Below, piece after piece: positions 31,546 through 41,012 of a stretch of DNA of 64,000 nt. How positions within the stretch are numbered: position 1 is the first letter of the stretch; every line of letters starts with the position of its first letter. Made by a program: the position numbers and the translations under genes. Below the pieces are notes generated by a model, which did no database searches, was not told where the DNA came from, and saw nothing but the letters and a program-made list of their open reading frames with translations. This DNA is from Colwellia psychrerythraea 34H (GTDB taxonomy: Bacteria > Pseudomonadota > Gammaproteobacteria > Enterobacterales > Alteromonadaceae): assembly GCF_000012325.1 (NCBI RefSeq), contig NC_003910.7, forward strand, positions 1,116,001 through 1,180,000, given 5' to 3'.

Positions 31546-31583
31546 AAAAAGCCGAGTAACGAAAGTTACTCGGCTTTTTTTTT
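31546..31583 (+). terminator. Terminator of the secDF operon
   Basis: A 15-bp stem (AAAAAGCCGAGTAAC, loop GAAA) is followed by a long T-run, 24 bases after the secF stop. Confidence 0.95.
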
Positions 31584-31765
31584 ATGGTGTTTATGGCTTT
31601 TATTTTATCTGCAAAGTGGCGCTATATACTCCACTTTGCAGTAAATATCTTGGCGTGGTAATAGACTTGGTATTAACCTTGCTGTATGCTGCACGGCCTT
31701 CCATGCTGCCAACATTTTCATTAGCGCTGTCAGTATTTGCTTGATATTTTTTAAAGAGATTTCTT

Positions 31766-33166
31766 ATGAGTGATACCCCAACCAAGTTTACTGATTTAGG
31801 CTTATCAGAAGCATTACTAAAAGCAGTACGTGATAAGGGCTATGAAACACCTTCTCCTATTCAAGCCCAAGCGATCCCAGCAGTTATTTCTGGTCGTGAT
31901 GTCATGGCAGCCGCACAAACAGGTACGGGTAAAACGGCAGGGTTTACTTTGCCATTATTACAGCGCCTTTCTAGCAGTAAAGGTAACAAGGTTTCATCTA
32001 ACAACGTAAGAGCGCTAATATTAACGCCTACTCGCGAGTTAGCTGCACAAATAAGCGAGAGCATTGAGGTTTACGGTAAGTATTTAAACTTACACTCAAT
32101 GGTTGTTTTTGGTGGTGTTAAAATTAATCCACAAATAGCGCGTCTTCGCCAGGGTGTTGATGTACTTGTGGCAACACCAGGTCGTCTATTAGATTTATAC
32201 AATCAAAGAGCAGTTAAGTTTAGCCAACTTGAAGTCTTTATTCTTGATGAAGCTGATCGTATGTTAGATATGGGCTTTATTCGCGATATTAAAAAGTTGA
32301 TGACAGCTTTGCCAAAAGACCGTCAAAACTTACTATTCTCAGCAACATTTTCACCTGAGATACGTGCATTAGCTAAAGGCATGGTAAATAACCCATTAGA
32401 AATTTCAGTTGATGCAGAAAATAGCACAGCAGAAAAAGTGACTCAATGGTTAACTGCGGTTGATAAAAAACGCAAACCTGCTGTATTAACGCACTTAATA
32501 AAAGAAAATAATTGGCAACAAGTCTTAGTTTTTACTAAAACCAAACATGGTGCTAATAAGCTAACAAAGCATCTTGAAGCTGAAGGGCTAACTGCGGCGG
32601 CTATTCATGGTAATAAAAGCCAAGGAGCGCGTACTAAAGCACTTGCTGCCTTTAAAGATGGTTCAGTGAAAATATTAGTAGCAACTGATATTGCAGCACG
32701 TGGTATTGATATTGATTTGTTACCACAAGTGGTTAATTTCGACCTACCTAATGTACCTGAGGATTATGTTCATCGTATTGGTAGAACAGCCCGTGCAGGT
32801 AATACCGGACAAGCATTATCTCTAGTGTGTGCCGATGAATTAGATTTATTGTGGGGCATTGAACATGTTATTCAGCAGCACATCGAACGAAAAGTGATTG
32901 AGAAGTTTATACCCGCTAATGAATTAGGCGAATCACGTGTTATCAAACCTTTAAAACAAGGTAAACCACCAAAATCAGCAAAACCTCATGGGGCAGGTAA
33001 GGGCAGAGTTGAGCACAAAGATGGTCAACGTTCAGGTCGTAATGCTAACGGGAACAATGCAGGTGGAAATAAAGCAAAACCGGGCAATGATTCTTCTAGA
33101 CGTAAAAAACCTGAATACGATGGTACTGGTCCTAAACCACGTAGAGCTATACGCCCTACAAAATAA
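31766..33166 (+). CDS. DEAD-box ATP-dependent RNA helicase (RhlE-like)
   Basis: The 466-residue protein has all helicase motifs: F-x-LGL with Q motif ([10 protein letters not shown]), [30 protein letters not shown] ([13 protein letters not shown]), SAT, ARGIDID and [10 protein letters not shown]. The C-terminal tail from about 390 is basic and rich in Gly, Asn and Lys ([13 protein letters not shown]), typical of the RhlE group. Such helicases unwind structured RNA in ribosome assembly and at low temperature. AAAGAG lies 8 bases before ATG. Single gene with its own terminator. Confidence 0.93.
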   Translation: MSDTPTKFTDLGLSEALLKAVRDKGYETPSPIQAQAIPAVISGRDVMAAAQTGTGKTAGFTLPLLQRLSSSKGNKVSSNNVRALILTPTRELAAQISESIEVYGKYLNLHSMVVFGGVKINPQIARLRQGVDVLVATPGRLLDLYNQRAVKFSQLEVFILDEADRMLDMGFIRDIKKLMTALPKDRQNLLFSATFSPEIRALAKGMVNNPLEISVDAENSTAEKVTQWLTAVDKKRKPAVLTHLIKENNWQQVLVFTKTKHGANKLTKHLEAEGLTAAAIHGNKSQGARTKALAAFKDGSVKILVATDIAARGIDIDLLPQVVNFDLPNVPEDYVHRIGRTARAGNTGQALSLVCADELDLLWGIEHVIQQHIERKVIEKFIPANELGESRVIKPLKQGKPPKSAKPHGAGKGRVEHKDGQRSGRNANGNNAGGNKAKPGNDSSRRKKPEYDGTGPKPRRAIRPTK

Positions 33167-33213
33167 ATAACACAGTTGATTCAGTAATTAATTGATTATT
33201 AGAATCAATTAAC

Positions 33214-33262
33214 AAAAAAAGCCTTATGAAGAATAATATATATTCTTCATAAGGCTTTTTTT
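33214..33262. terminator. Bidirectional terminator (helicase / cobA)
   Basis: A 21-bp perfect stem (AAAAAAGCCTTATGAAGAATA and its complement) is bounded by A- and T-runs and lies between convergent genes. Confidence 0.93.
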
Positions 33263-33301
33263 ATGCTAAATTTTGACGCTCAACACCTTAAAGAAAAAAT
33301 G

Positions 33302-34093
33302 TTAAGGGGTTAGGTAGCCTAAATTAGTTAGTTGCTCACTGGGGAATAGCCCTACAACATCACCAATCACAATTAAACTGGGTGGCGTAATCCTATGTAA
33401 AGCCACTAAGTCAGTTAAATTTGCTAACGTCCCTTTTATTACTTGTTGATCTTGGTGAGTGCCTTTCCTGATTAATGCTGCTGGCGTATTTATATCACGA
33501 CCGGCTCCCGTGAGCTGAGCGGTGATTATAGGTAAGCTTTTTATCCCCATGTAAAAAACAATGGTCTGCTCTTTATCATTTAATGCCTGCCAAGGTAGAT
33601 CTAATGCACCATTATCTTGCACATTACCCGTTATGAAGGTGCAACTTCGTGCGACTTTTCGATGAGTTAGGGGAATGCCAGCGTAACTGGTACAAGCCGA
33701 TGCGGCTGTCATTCCTGGGACTATATGGCAAGCAACGCCATGGCTCAATAAGAATTGAGCCTCTTCAGATCCTCGTCCAAAAACAAAAGGGTCGCCGCCT
33801 TTTAAACGCACCACTTTTTTACCCAATAAAGCATAATCAACGAGTAACTGATTGATGCCTTCTTGTGGAACTCTATGATCTGCTTGTTTTTTACCAACAT
33901 ATATTTGTTGGCAATCACTTGGCAGTAACGCCATTATTGCCGCACTGACTAGCCTGTCATAGATAACAACTTCAGCTTGTTTGATAAAACGATAGGCCTG
34001 CAAAGTAAGTAAATCTGGATCTCCGGGACCGGCGCCAACTAGGGCTACTTCGCCAGCAATAAAAGCTTGTTTTGTTGTGTTGATATTTTCCAT
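33302..34093 (-). CDS. cobA: Uroporphyrinogen-III C-methyltransferase (SUMT)
   Basis: SUMT makes precorrin-2, the branch point to siroheme and cobalamin. The protein has VGAGPGDPDLLTL, VVRLKGGDPFVFGRGSEE and TSYAGIPLTHR, the family motifs. I choose ATG 34093 (263 residues) preceded by AAGAGAGCTC; an ATG at 34117 would add eight residues. It lacks the CysG oxidase/ferrochelatase part, so it is the stand-alone type. Whether it serves siroheme or B12 cannot be told: it is 15 kb from the corrinoid cluster. Confidence 0.95.
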   Translation of the reverse strand: MENINTTKQAFIAGEVALVGAGPGDPDLLTLQAYRFIKQAEVVIYDRLVSAAIMALLPSDCQQIYVGKKQADHRVPQEGINQLLVDYALLGKKVVRLKGGDPFVFGRGSEEAQFLLSHGVACHIVPGMTAASACTSYAGIPLTHRKVARSCTFITGNVQDNGALDLPWQALNDKEQTIVFYMGIKSLPIITAQLTGAGRDINTPAALIRKGTHQDQQVIKGTLANLTDLVALHRITPPSLIVIGDVVGLFPSEQLTNLGYLTP

Positions 34094-34147
34094 GAGCTCT
34101 CTTAACAATATGTGCAAATAACTATATTGCTAGTCTAAAGCAAAAAA

Positions 34148-34190
34148 AGCGCCACAGTGACCTTAATTGACTAAGGTTGCTGTGGCGCTT
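34148..34190 (-). terminator. Terminator of suhB
   Basis: A long stem (AAGCGCCACAG with CTGTGGCGCTT, continued by ACCTTA/TAAGGT) has a T-run after it on the minus strand. It separates suhB from cobA, which therefore needs its own promoter in the short gap. Confidence 0.88.
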
Positions 34191-34222
34191 AATATTATTC
34201 TGCTATAACTTAGGTGAACTCT

Positions 34223-34269
34223 TATACCCGCTCGATTTGAAACGAGCATCTTCAAGTGGAAAGGGTATA
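34223..34269. repeat. Minimal copy of the TATACCCG repeat family
   Basis: 47 bases consisting of little more than the two ends of the long repeats at 55527 and 60776: TATACCCGCTC at the left and GAGCATCTTCAAGTGGAAAG then GGTATA at the right. The interior is missing. It lies 6 bases after the suhB stop. Confidence 0.75.
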
Positions 34270-34275
34270 CAAATA

Positions 34276-35079
34276 TTACTTGCTAAGCGCATCACCTAAA
34301 TGTGGGCGAATTTCTTTTAAAACGTCTTTTAATATACGAGTATTTGCTGCAACAATGTTACCTGAATTTGCATGATTATGACCGCCAGTAAAGTCAGTAA
34401 CTAAACCACCTGCCTCAATCACTAATAGTTCGCCAGCAGCGGTATTCCAAGGTTTAGTGCCAATTTCGAAGAAACCATCAACACGGCCTGCTGCTACATA
34501 GGCAAGGTCAAGTGCAGTTGAACCTGAACGGCGCATATCTGAAGATTTTTGGAATAAATTTGAAAACATTGCCATATAAGCTACGCTGTGTTGCTTATGT
34601 TTGAATGGAAATCCAGTCGCTAATATAGTGCCTGCAATTTCTTTGTTTTTGTTTACACGGATTCTAAAACCGTTTAGTTGTGCACCTTTACCACGACTGG
34701 CTGAGAATAATTCGCCACGAATTGGGTCAAATACAACAGCTTGATCTAATTTGCCTTTAACTTTTAAACAAATTGAAACAGCAAAATGAGGAATGCCTTT
34801 AATGAAGTTACTTGTGCCATCTAATGGATCAATAATCCATTGGTAATCATCATCACTGCCTTTTAAAATACCAGACTCTTCACCAATAATAGTGTGGTCA
34901 GGGTAAGATTTACGAATAGTTTCAATAATGGCTTCTTCAGAGCTAATATCAACACTGGTGACGAAATCGTTAGTTCCTTTTGATTCAACTTCAACTTTAT
35001 CAAGTTGCTCCATAGAGCGAACGATAACTTTACCGGCTGTACGCGCTGCGCGCACGGCAATATTTAGCATGGGATGCAT
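34276..35079 (-). CDS. suhB: Inositol-1-monophosphatase SuhB
   Basis: The 267-residue protein begins MHPMLNIAVRAARTAGKVIV, nearly as E. coli SuhB. It has the metal-site motifs GEESG and WIIDPLDGTSNFIKG, and W-x-x-AAGELLVIEAGG. Besides dephosphorylating inositol phosphate, SuhB takes part in the ribosomal-RNA antitermination complex. ATG 35079 is clear. Monocistronic, divergent from trmJ. Confidence 0.97.
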   Translation of the reverse strand: MHPMLNIAVRAARTAGKVIVRSMEQLDKVEVESKGTNDFVTSVDISSEEAIIETIRKSYPDHTIIGEESGILKGSDDDYQWIIDPLDGTSNFIKGIPHFAVSICLKVKGKLDQAVVFDPIRGELFSASRGKGAQLNGFRIRVNKNKEIAGTILATGFPFKHKQHSVAYMAMFSNLFQKSSDMRRSGSTALDLAYVAAGRVDGFFEIGTKPWNTAAGELLVIEAGGLVTDFTGGHNHANSGNIVAANTRILKDVLKEIRPHLGDALSK

Positions 35080-35667
35080 TTAGAGTACCTATTTGTAAAT
35101 AAATTTTAAAAGAACAATACATTTCCAAGCAAACATTGTCTTGAAAATTGAGCGCGCGAATTATAGCAAATAAAAAATTATTTAGCGATAATATTATTAA
35201 ATAAATGTTCAATAAGTAATCAGTTTGGTCAATCACTTCTCTATAGAGAAAAAAAAACTATTAAATATCAAATTACCATAGATAAATATGCCCAATAAGC
35301 GTGCTTTTTGTTAGCTACAGCAGTAATCTTCTATGATAGAATATTGGCCATCTAGATGGGCTTCATACCAATGAATTCATTTATTGTAAAACTTAGCGCT
35401 TCAGTAGCGAACTTAGATCAGGTTTAATAATGTAAGTATAGTTAGTCTATATTTATTTTGTGATGTTATTTGTTTGCTAATAAAATTTTGCAGAGCACTT
35501 ACCTAATAGTAAAATATAATACCTATATATGGCGTGGTTAATTTTGATAATAGAATAACTATTCTCTACAACCTATGGCTGTGTATAAGTCTTTTGATTT
35601 TCGTTAAGTGATAAATAAATTAGTTCGATTGGTCTTTTCCCAAAAAAGCAAACAAGAAGAGTAAAAA
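35080..35667. other. Intergenic region between suhB and trmJ
   Basis: This 588-base AT-rich gap holds the divergent upstream regions of suhB and trmJ. I see no convincing gene, RNA or repeat. Short frames in it look random. Confidence 0.4.
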
Positions 35668-36489
35668 ATGTCAGATTCTCAACAAGGTTCTCAACCAAGT
35701 AATACCACAGGTACATTATTAGATCGTGTTAAAATTGTTTTAGTTAACACTTCCGACTGCCGAAATATTGGTAGTGCGGCACGTGCAATGAAAACAATGG
35801 GACTAAGTCAGCTGATTTTAGTCGATCCTATTGAAATGCCTAATGGTCAAGCTCAAGCTATGGCTGCAGGAGCTACCGATGTTTTAGCTAATGCTAAAGT
35901 TGTTAGCACTTTGGCTGAGGCTATTGAAGATTGTGGCTTAGTTGTCGGAACCAGTGCTCGTTCACGTACATTGCCTTGGCCTATGTTAGAGCCTAGAGGT
36001 TGTGGTGAAAAGATGATTGCTGAAGCGGATGAATATCCAGTCGCGTTAGTCTTTGGGCGTGAAAATAGTGGTTTAACCAATGAAGAATTACAACTTTGTC
36101 ATTTTCATGTTCAGATACCAGCAAACCCTGAGTATAGTTCGTTAAATTTAGCAATGGCTGTACAGACTTTAAGTTATGAAGTACGTACTAGTTATTTATT
36201 AGCGCATGATCAAAATTATCAAGAACGCAGTACGGGTAATGGTAATTCAATTGCCAAGACTAAAAATGAAGATGATGAACTGTATCCTGTGATCGAAGAA
36301 ACTGAACGTTTTTATCAGCACTTTGAAAAAGCACTTAAAGCGACAGGTTTTATTGTAGAAAATCATCCAGGTTTAGTGATGACTAAACTAAGACGTTTAT
36401 TCAATCGTGCAAGACCAGACGTTAAAGAAATTAAGATGATGCGTGGGATTTTTGCCTCGATGGAAAGGTCTAGTAAAGAGAAGTCATAA
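35668..36489 (+). CDS. trmJ: tRNA (cytidine/uridine-2'-O-)-methyltransferase TrmJ
   Basis: TrmJ methylates the 2'-oxygen of nucleotide 32 in several tRNAs. The 273-residue protein has the SPOUT features [45 protein letters not shown] and [16 protein letters not shown], plus the C-terminal extension of the family. It precedes cysE and the isc genes, the same order as in many gammaproteobacteria; cysE starts 38 bases later. Confidence 0.96.
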   Translation: MSDSQQGSQPSNTTGTLLDRVKIVLVNTSDCRNIGSAARAMKTMGLSQLILVDPIEMPNGQAQAMAAGATDVLANAKVVSTLAEAIEDCGLVVGTSARSRTLPWPMLEPRGCGEKMIAEADEYPVALVFGRENSGLTNEELQLCHFHVQIPANPEYSSLNLAMAVQTLSYEVRTSYLLAHDQNYQERSTGNGNSIAKTKNEDDELYPVIEETERFYQHFEKALKATGFIVENHPGLVMTKLRRLFNRARPDVKEIKMMRGIFASMERSSKEKS

Positions 36490-36527
36490 CCGCCACTTAA
36501 TAGAAAAGAAAAGAGAAGGAATAATTT

Positions 36528-37337
36528 ATGTTTAGTCGTATCAAAGAAGATATCAATAGTGTCTTTGATAGAGATCCAGCCGCTCGTACTAGTTTTGAGG
36601 TTATCCTCAATTACCCGGGTTTACATGCAATTTGGATTCACCGATTAAGTTATAGATTATGGTGTGCTGATTGGAAACTTATAGCGAGAACTATATCAAC
36701 TTTCTCTCGTTGGTTAACGGGTATTGAGATCCACCCTGGCGCTAAATTAGGTCGCCGTGTTTTTATTGACCACGGTATGGGCATTGTTATTGGTGAAACA
36801 GCTGAAGTAGGCAATGATGTCACGCTTTATCACGGTGTCACCTTAGGTGGGACGAGTTGGAAGGCAGGAAAACGTCATCCAACTTTGGAAGACAATGTTG
36901 TTATAGGTGCTGGTGCGCAAGTACTTGGACCAATAACTATAGGTAAGGGCGGAAAAGTCGGTTCTAACTCAGTTGTTGTTAAAGATTTACCCGCTAATGC
37001 AACAGCAGTTGGTATTCCTGGTCGAATCGTGCCCGATAAACACAGTAAAGATGAAAACCAGCAACGAGAAGAAGTTGCTAAAAAATATGGCTTTGATGCT
37101 TATGCGGTGTCCCATGATAATCCAGATCCTGTGGCTAAAGCCATTGGTCGTTTACTTGATCATATGCATTTAATGGATGATAGAGTGAGTGAACTTTGCA
37201 AAGAAATTAACACCTTAGGTGGTGATATTTGCCCTAAAAACTTGCCTGAGTTAAGAGTAGGTGAGTTTGTCGAAGATGAAAAAGCAGCGGCAGAGCGCCG
37301 TGAAAATAAAGTGGCAAGCTTTGATCCTGAAATTTAA
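36528..37337 (+). CDS. cysE: Serine O-acetyltransferase
   Basis: CysE makes O-acetylserine for cysteine synthesis. The 269-residue protein has the N-terminal helical part, then left-handed beta-helix hexapeptide repeats ([32 protein letters not shown]) with the catalytic His in DHGMG. Length matches E. coli CysE (273). AGAAGGAATAATTT precedes ATG. Its position before iscR links cysteine supply with cysteine use by IscS. Confidence 0.94.
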   Translation: MFSRIKEDINSVFDRDPAARTSFEVILNYPGLHAIWIHRLSYRLWCADWKLIARTISTFSRWLTGIEIHPGAKLGRRVFIDHGMGIVIGETAEVGNDVTLYHGVTLGGTSWKAGKRHPTLEDNVVIGAGAQVLGPITIGKGGKVGSNSVVVKDLPANATAVGIPGRIVPDKHSKDENQQREEVAKKYGFDAYAVSHDNPDPVAKAIGRLLDHMHLMDDRVSELCKEINTLGGDICPKNLPELRVGEFVEDEKAAAERRENKVASFDPEI

Positions 37338-37362
37338 CCTCGCTATTCAATTCTGGTAATAA

Positions 37363-37397
37363 AAGTAATAGTTGAGTAAAACAGTCAACTATTACTT
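37363..37397 (+). terminator. Hairpin after cysE
   Basis: A perfect 13-bp stem (AAGTAATAGTTGA / TCAACTATTACTT) with a 9-base loop, 25 bases after the cysE stop. The T-tract is short, so termination may be partial. Confidence 0.6.
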
Positions 37398-37422
37398 CTC
37401 GCATGATATTTCTTGGTGTATA

Positions 37423-37479
37423 ATACCTGAGTAAATCACTAGGGTATTTACTTGACTAATTTGTAGGGTTATGTAAAAT
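37423..37479 (+). promoter_or_regulatory. IscR type-1 box and iscR promoter
   Basis: The 25 bases at 37423-37447 start ATACCTGAGTAAATC and end ACTAGGGTAT, matching the layout of the type-1 IscR site (ATA...TAT with AT-rich centre). A TATAAT at 37419-37424 overlaps the box. Downstream lies TTGACT (37452-37457), a 16-base spacer and an extended -10 TGTAAAAT ending at 37479. Inference: [2Fe-2S]-IscR represses its own operon here. Which of the two promoters is used cannot be told. Confidence 0.7.
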
Positions 37480-37621
37480 TGCCCAGCATTTGTAAAGTAA
37501 GACATTTATATTATTTTTTATATTATTTTTTATATTTTGTTTTGCTGTCAAATGGTTTTAATTTAGTCATCCTACTAAATTGATGTTTTGAGTACACCAA
37601 CATAGTGTTTGAGAACAGATT

Positions 37622-38128
37622 ATGAAACTTACCTCTAAAGGTCGTTACGCAGTTACTGCCATGTTAGACGTTACTATTCATGCAGTGTCTGGACCTGTAT
37701 CTTTGGCTGATATTTCAGAGCGCCAAGGTATTTCCTTGTCATATTTAGAGCAACTTTTTTCACGTTTACGTAAAGAAGGGCTTGTGACAAGTGTTCGTGG
37801 TCCTGGTGGCGGTTATCGCTTGGGCAGATGCTCAGCGCAGATTGCCGTTGCAGATGTTATTTATGCTGTGAATGAAAGTGTTGATGCAACTAAATGTTCA
37901 GGTAAAGGCAATTGCCAGGATGGAGAACAATGCTTAACTCATTCCTTGTGGGAAGGATTAAGCCAACGAATTGAAGAATTCTTGAAAAATATCACCTTAT
38001 CCGAATTAGTCGCGAAAGGTGATGTACAAGAAGTTTCTAAGCGCCAAGATAAATTACATATCAATGCTCACAAAAGCATAGCGTTAGAAACATTAATAAC
38101 CACAAAAGATGTAATGAACGACTGGTAA
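37622..38128 (+). CDS. iscR: Iron-sulfur cluster regulator IscR
   Basis: The 168-residue Rrf2-family repressor begins [20 protein letters not shown] with a winged helix, and has the three cluster cysteines in [17 protein letters not shown] (C-x5-C-x5-C). It senses cluster status through a [2Fe-2S] centre and controls isc genes. An IscR-type box lies about 180 bases upstream. iscS starts 48 bases after its stop. Confidence 0.97.
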   Translation: MKLTSKGRYAVTAMLDVTIHAVSGPVSLADISERQGISLSYLEQLFSRLRKEGLVTSVRGPGGGYRLGRCSAQIAVADVIYAVNESVDATKCSGKGNCQDGEQCLTHSLWEGLSQRIEEFLKNITLSELVAKGDVQEVSKRQDKLHINAHKSIALETLITTKDVMNDW

Positions 38129-38176
38129 TAACTAGTCGCGTCGTATTAAATATTTACCATCGGAGAGAGTTAGCGA

Positions 38177-39391
38177 ATGAAGCTTCCTATATATTTTGAT
38201 TATTCAGCTACTACACCAGTAGATAAGCGCGTAGCAGAAAAAATGATGCAGTACATGACCAATGATGGTCATTTTGGTAACCCTGCATCTCGTTCACATA
38301 AATTTGGTTGGCAAGCTGAAGAAGCGGTTGATATCGCTCGTAATCAAATTGCTGAATTGATTAATGCTGATCCACGTGAAATTGTTTTCACGTCAGGTGC
38401 TACTGAATCTAATAACCTTGCTATTAAAGGTGCTGCTAATTTCTATAATAAGAAAGGCAAGCATATTATTACCTGCAAAACTGAACATAAAGCCGTTTTA
38501 GATACGTGTCGTGAATTAGAACGTCAAGGTTTTGAAGTGACGTATCTTGATCCTGAAGAAAACGGTTTAATTGATTTAAATAAATTGAATGACGCTATGC
38601 GTGATGACACTATTTTAGTAAGTATCATGCAAGTAAATAATGAAATTGGTGTTATTCAAGACATCAGTGAAATTGGTGAAATGTGTCGTGCACGTAAAAT
38701 TGTCTTCCATGTTGATGCCGCGCAAAGTGCAGGCAAAATCAACATCGACATGCAAGCATTGAAAGTTGATTTAATGTCAATTTCAGCGCATAAAATGTAC
38801 GGACCTAAAGGTATTGGCGCGTTATACGTAAGCCGTAAACCACGCATTCGCTTAGAAGCACAAACACATGGTGGTGGACATGAACGTGGTATGCGTTCTG
38901 GTACCTTAGCGACACATCAAATTGTCGGTATGGGTGAAGCATGTCGATTAGCTAAAGAAGAAATGGCACAAGATCAAGCACATGTTACTGCAATGCGCGA
39001 TCGTTTATGGGCCGGCTTAAATAGCATGGAACAAGTCTTTATTAACGGTGATGCGGATAAACGTTACCCTGGTAATTTAAATGTTAGTTTCAACTTTGTT
39101 GAAGGTGAGTCACTCATCATGGCATTGAAAGATTTAGCCGTATCATCTGGTAGTGCATGTACATCAGCAAGCTTAGAGCCATCGTATGTACTTCGTGCTT
39201 TAGGTCTAAATGATGAAATGGCGCATAGCTCAATTCGCTTTAGCTTTGGTCGCTTTACTACGACAGAAGAAATTGATTACGCAATTGAACTTATTAAAGG
39301 TGCAATTGGTCACTTACGTGATATGTCACCGCTTTGGGAAATGTTCAAAGATGGTATCGATTTAGATTCAATTGAATGGGCTGCTCACTAG
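38177..39391 (+). CDS. iscS: Cysteine desulfurase IscS
   Basis: IscS takes sulfur from cysteine for iron-sulfur clusters and tRNA thiolation. The 404-residue PLP enzyme has the Schiff-base lysine in [12 protein letters not shown], and the persulfide cysteine loop [20 protein letters not shown]. Length equals E. coli IscS. CGGAGAGAGTTAGCG precedes ATG. A 102-base gap separates it from iscU. Confidence 0.98.
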   Translation: MKLPIYFDYSATTPVDKRVAEKMMQYMTNDGHFGNPASRSHKFGWQAEEAVDIARNQIAELINADPREIVFTSGATESNNLAIKGAANFYNKKGKHIITCKTEHKAVLDTCRELERQGFEVTYLDPEENGLIDLNKLNDAMRDDTILVSIMQVNNEIGVIQDISEIGEMCRARKIVFHVDAAQSAGKINIDMQALKVDLMSISAHKMYGPKGIGALYVSRKPRIRLEAQTHGGGHERGMRSGTLATHQIVGMGEACRLAKEEMAQDQAHVTAMRDRLWAGLNSMEQVFINGDADKRYPGNLNVSFNFVEGESLIMALKDLAVSSGSACTSASLEPSYVLRALGLNDEMAHSSIRFSFGRFTTTEEIDYAIELIKGAIGHLRDMSPLWEMFKDGIDLDSIEWAAH

Positions 39392-39493
39392 ACGCTCTTT
39401 ATAATAAAAGTTTAGTAAACAATTCATTATTTTAAATAACATTTGGTGTTAAATAGTTCTTACGAATTATTTGACACATGCTAGGAGAGTCAC

Positions 39494-39877
39494 ATGGCTT
39501 ACAGCGAAAAAGTACTAGATCATTATGAGAACCCACGTAACGTAGGTTCAATGGATAAAAACGATCCATCAGTAGCAACTGGTATGGTTGGCGCACCAGC
39601 GTGTGGTGACGTAATGAAGTTACAACTAAAAATTTCTGATGACGGTATCATTGAAGATGCAAAATTCAAGACTTACGGTTGTGGTTCTGCGATTGCTTCA
39701 AGCTCATTAGTTACTGAGTGGGTTAAAGGTAAATCAATTGAAGAAGCGGGTGAAATTAAAAATACCGCTATTGCTGAAGAGTTAGCGCTACCACCAGTAA
39801 AAATTCATTGCTCTATTTTAGCTGAAGATGCTATTAAAGCAGCGATTGAAGATTATAAATCCAAGCAAAGTAAATAA
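39494..39877 (+). CDS. iscU: Iron-sulfur cluster scaffold IscU
   Basis: The 127-residue scaffold has three ligand cysteines in [24 protein letters not shown] and [12 protein letters not shown], and the LPPVK motif recognised by the HscA chaperone. AGGAGAG precedes ATG. iscA follows after 11 bases. Confidence 0.98.
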   Translation: MAYSEKVLDHYENPRNVGSMDKNDPSVATGMVGAPACGDVMKLQLKISDDGIIEDAKFKTYGCGSAIASSSLVTEWVKGKSIEEAGEIKNTAIAEELALPPVKIHCSILAEDAIKAAIEDYKSKQSK

Positions 39878-39888
39878 CGGAGATAACA

Positions 39889-40212
39889 ATGGCTGTTACC
39901 ATGACTCCTGCTGCTGCTGAACGCGTTCAATCGTTCATGCAAAACCGTGGCAAAGGACTTGGGCTTCGCTTAGGTATTAAAACCACTGGTTGTTCAGGTT
40001 TAGCCTATGTGCTCGAATTTGTAGATGATTTAAATGAAGATGATCAATTGTTTAACATTAAAGATGTTAATATCATCATCGACGCGAAAAGCTTAGTTTA
40101 CCTTGATGGTATTGAACTCGACTTTACTAAAGAAGGTTTGAACGAAGGCTTTAAATTCACCAATCCCAACGCTAAAGGTGAATGTGGGTGTGGTGAGTCG
40201 TTCAACGTCTAA
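39889..40212 (+). CDS. iscA: Iron-sulfur assembly protein IscA
   Basis: The 107-residue A-type carrier has the conserved cysteines [13 protein letters not shown] and the C-terminal CGCGESF. It moves clusters to target apoproteins. ACGGAGATAACA precedes ATG. A hairpin element begins 17 bases after its stop and separates it from hscB. Confidence 0.97.
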   Translation: MAVTMTPAAAERVQSFMQNRGKGLGLRLGIKTTGCSGLAYVLEFVDDLNEDDQLFNIKDVNIIIDAKSLVYLDGIELDFTKEGLNEGFKFTNPNAKGECGCGESFNV

Positions 40213-40228
40213 GCTAATGTGTGATAAC

Positions 40229-40340
40229 GAGTTCATCTCTTAGCTATTTTGCTCAGTTGCAGCGTTGAAAGTACTCATTGACTAACGTCAACTCTGTGCT
40301 TTCGCCTTGCATCAGAGCAAACTATCGTTGAGCTGAATTC
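40229..40340 (-). repeat. AG-stem-TGA hairpin element, copy 4 (iscA/hscB)
   Basis: The longest outer stem of the family. Left arm GAGTTCATCTC...TTTTGCTC pairs with right arm GAGCAAA...GAGCTGAATTC over about 26 bases with several mismatches. The core on the minus strand (40293-40271) is AG, TTGAC-GTTA-GTCAA, TGAGTAC. It occupies most of the 183 bases between iscA and hscB. Confidence 0.75.
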
Positions 40341-40395
40341 ATTATGGCGAGATCACTTTGTAAGTGCCAGTCCATATAAAATCAGAGTAAAAATT

Positions 40396-40923
40396 TTGAA
40401 TTACTTTCAATTATTCAACATTGAAGTTTCCTTTGATGTCGATTTACAACAACTTTCGTCAAGTTATCAAACCTTGCAAAAGACTGTGCATCCTGACAAG
40501 TTTGCTCACGCCTCTGAGCAAGAACAGCGAATAGCTGTACAAAAATCTGCGCAGATTAACGACGCCTATCAAACTCTTAAAAATCCATTGCAACGCGCTG
40601 AATATATACTTGTGCAACGTAGTGTTGAAATGCCAAACGAACAGCATTCTTTTCAAGATACTAGTTTTTTGATGCGTCAAATGGAATTGCGAGAAATGCT
40701 TGAAGACGTTAGGCATTCTGGTGACGTTGATGCAGCATTACTTGAAGTACAAAGTGTTTTGTCGACTGAATATTTACAGCTTTCTCAAGTAATGAGAACA
40801 CAAATTAGTGAAAATAATGCAGCATCGAATAGCGCTGCATGCGATAATTTACGTAAATTAAAGTTTTATCAAAAGCTCAATATTGAAGTGGATCGTCTTG
40901 AAGACAGTTTATTTGATGACTAG
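40396..40923 (+). CDS. hscB: Co-chaperone HscB (J-domain)
   Basis: HscB delivers IscU to HscA and stimulates its ATPase. The 175-residue protein starts with TTG 40396 (initiating NYFQLFNIEV, aligned with the E. coli start) and a weak ribosome binding site. The J-domain HPD motif is in KTVHPDKFAHASEQE, followed by AQINDAYQTLKNPLQRAEY and the C-terminal IscU-binding helices. The rare start, weak ribosome binding site and preceding hairpin suggest lower translation than iscSUA. Confidence 0.94.
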   Translation: MNYFQLFNIEVSFDVDLQQLSSSYQTLQKTVHPDKFAHASEQEQRIAVQKSAQINDAYQTLKNPLQRAEYILVQRSVEMPNEQHSFQDTSFLMRQMELREMLEDVRHSGDVDAALLEVQSVLSTEYLQLSQVMRTQISENNAASNSAACDNLRKLKFYQKLNIEVDRLEDSLFDD

Positions 40924-41012
40924 CGTGGCTAGCAAACATTTTAACAAGACATACTTTTTATTAAGCTAAGAAAAACATACATAAACTTAAACTAACTCAT
41001 TGAATTAACATC

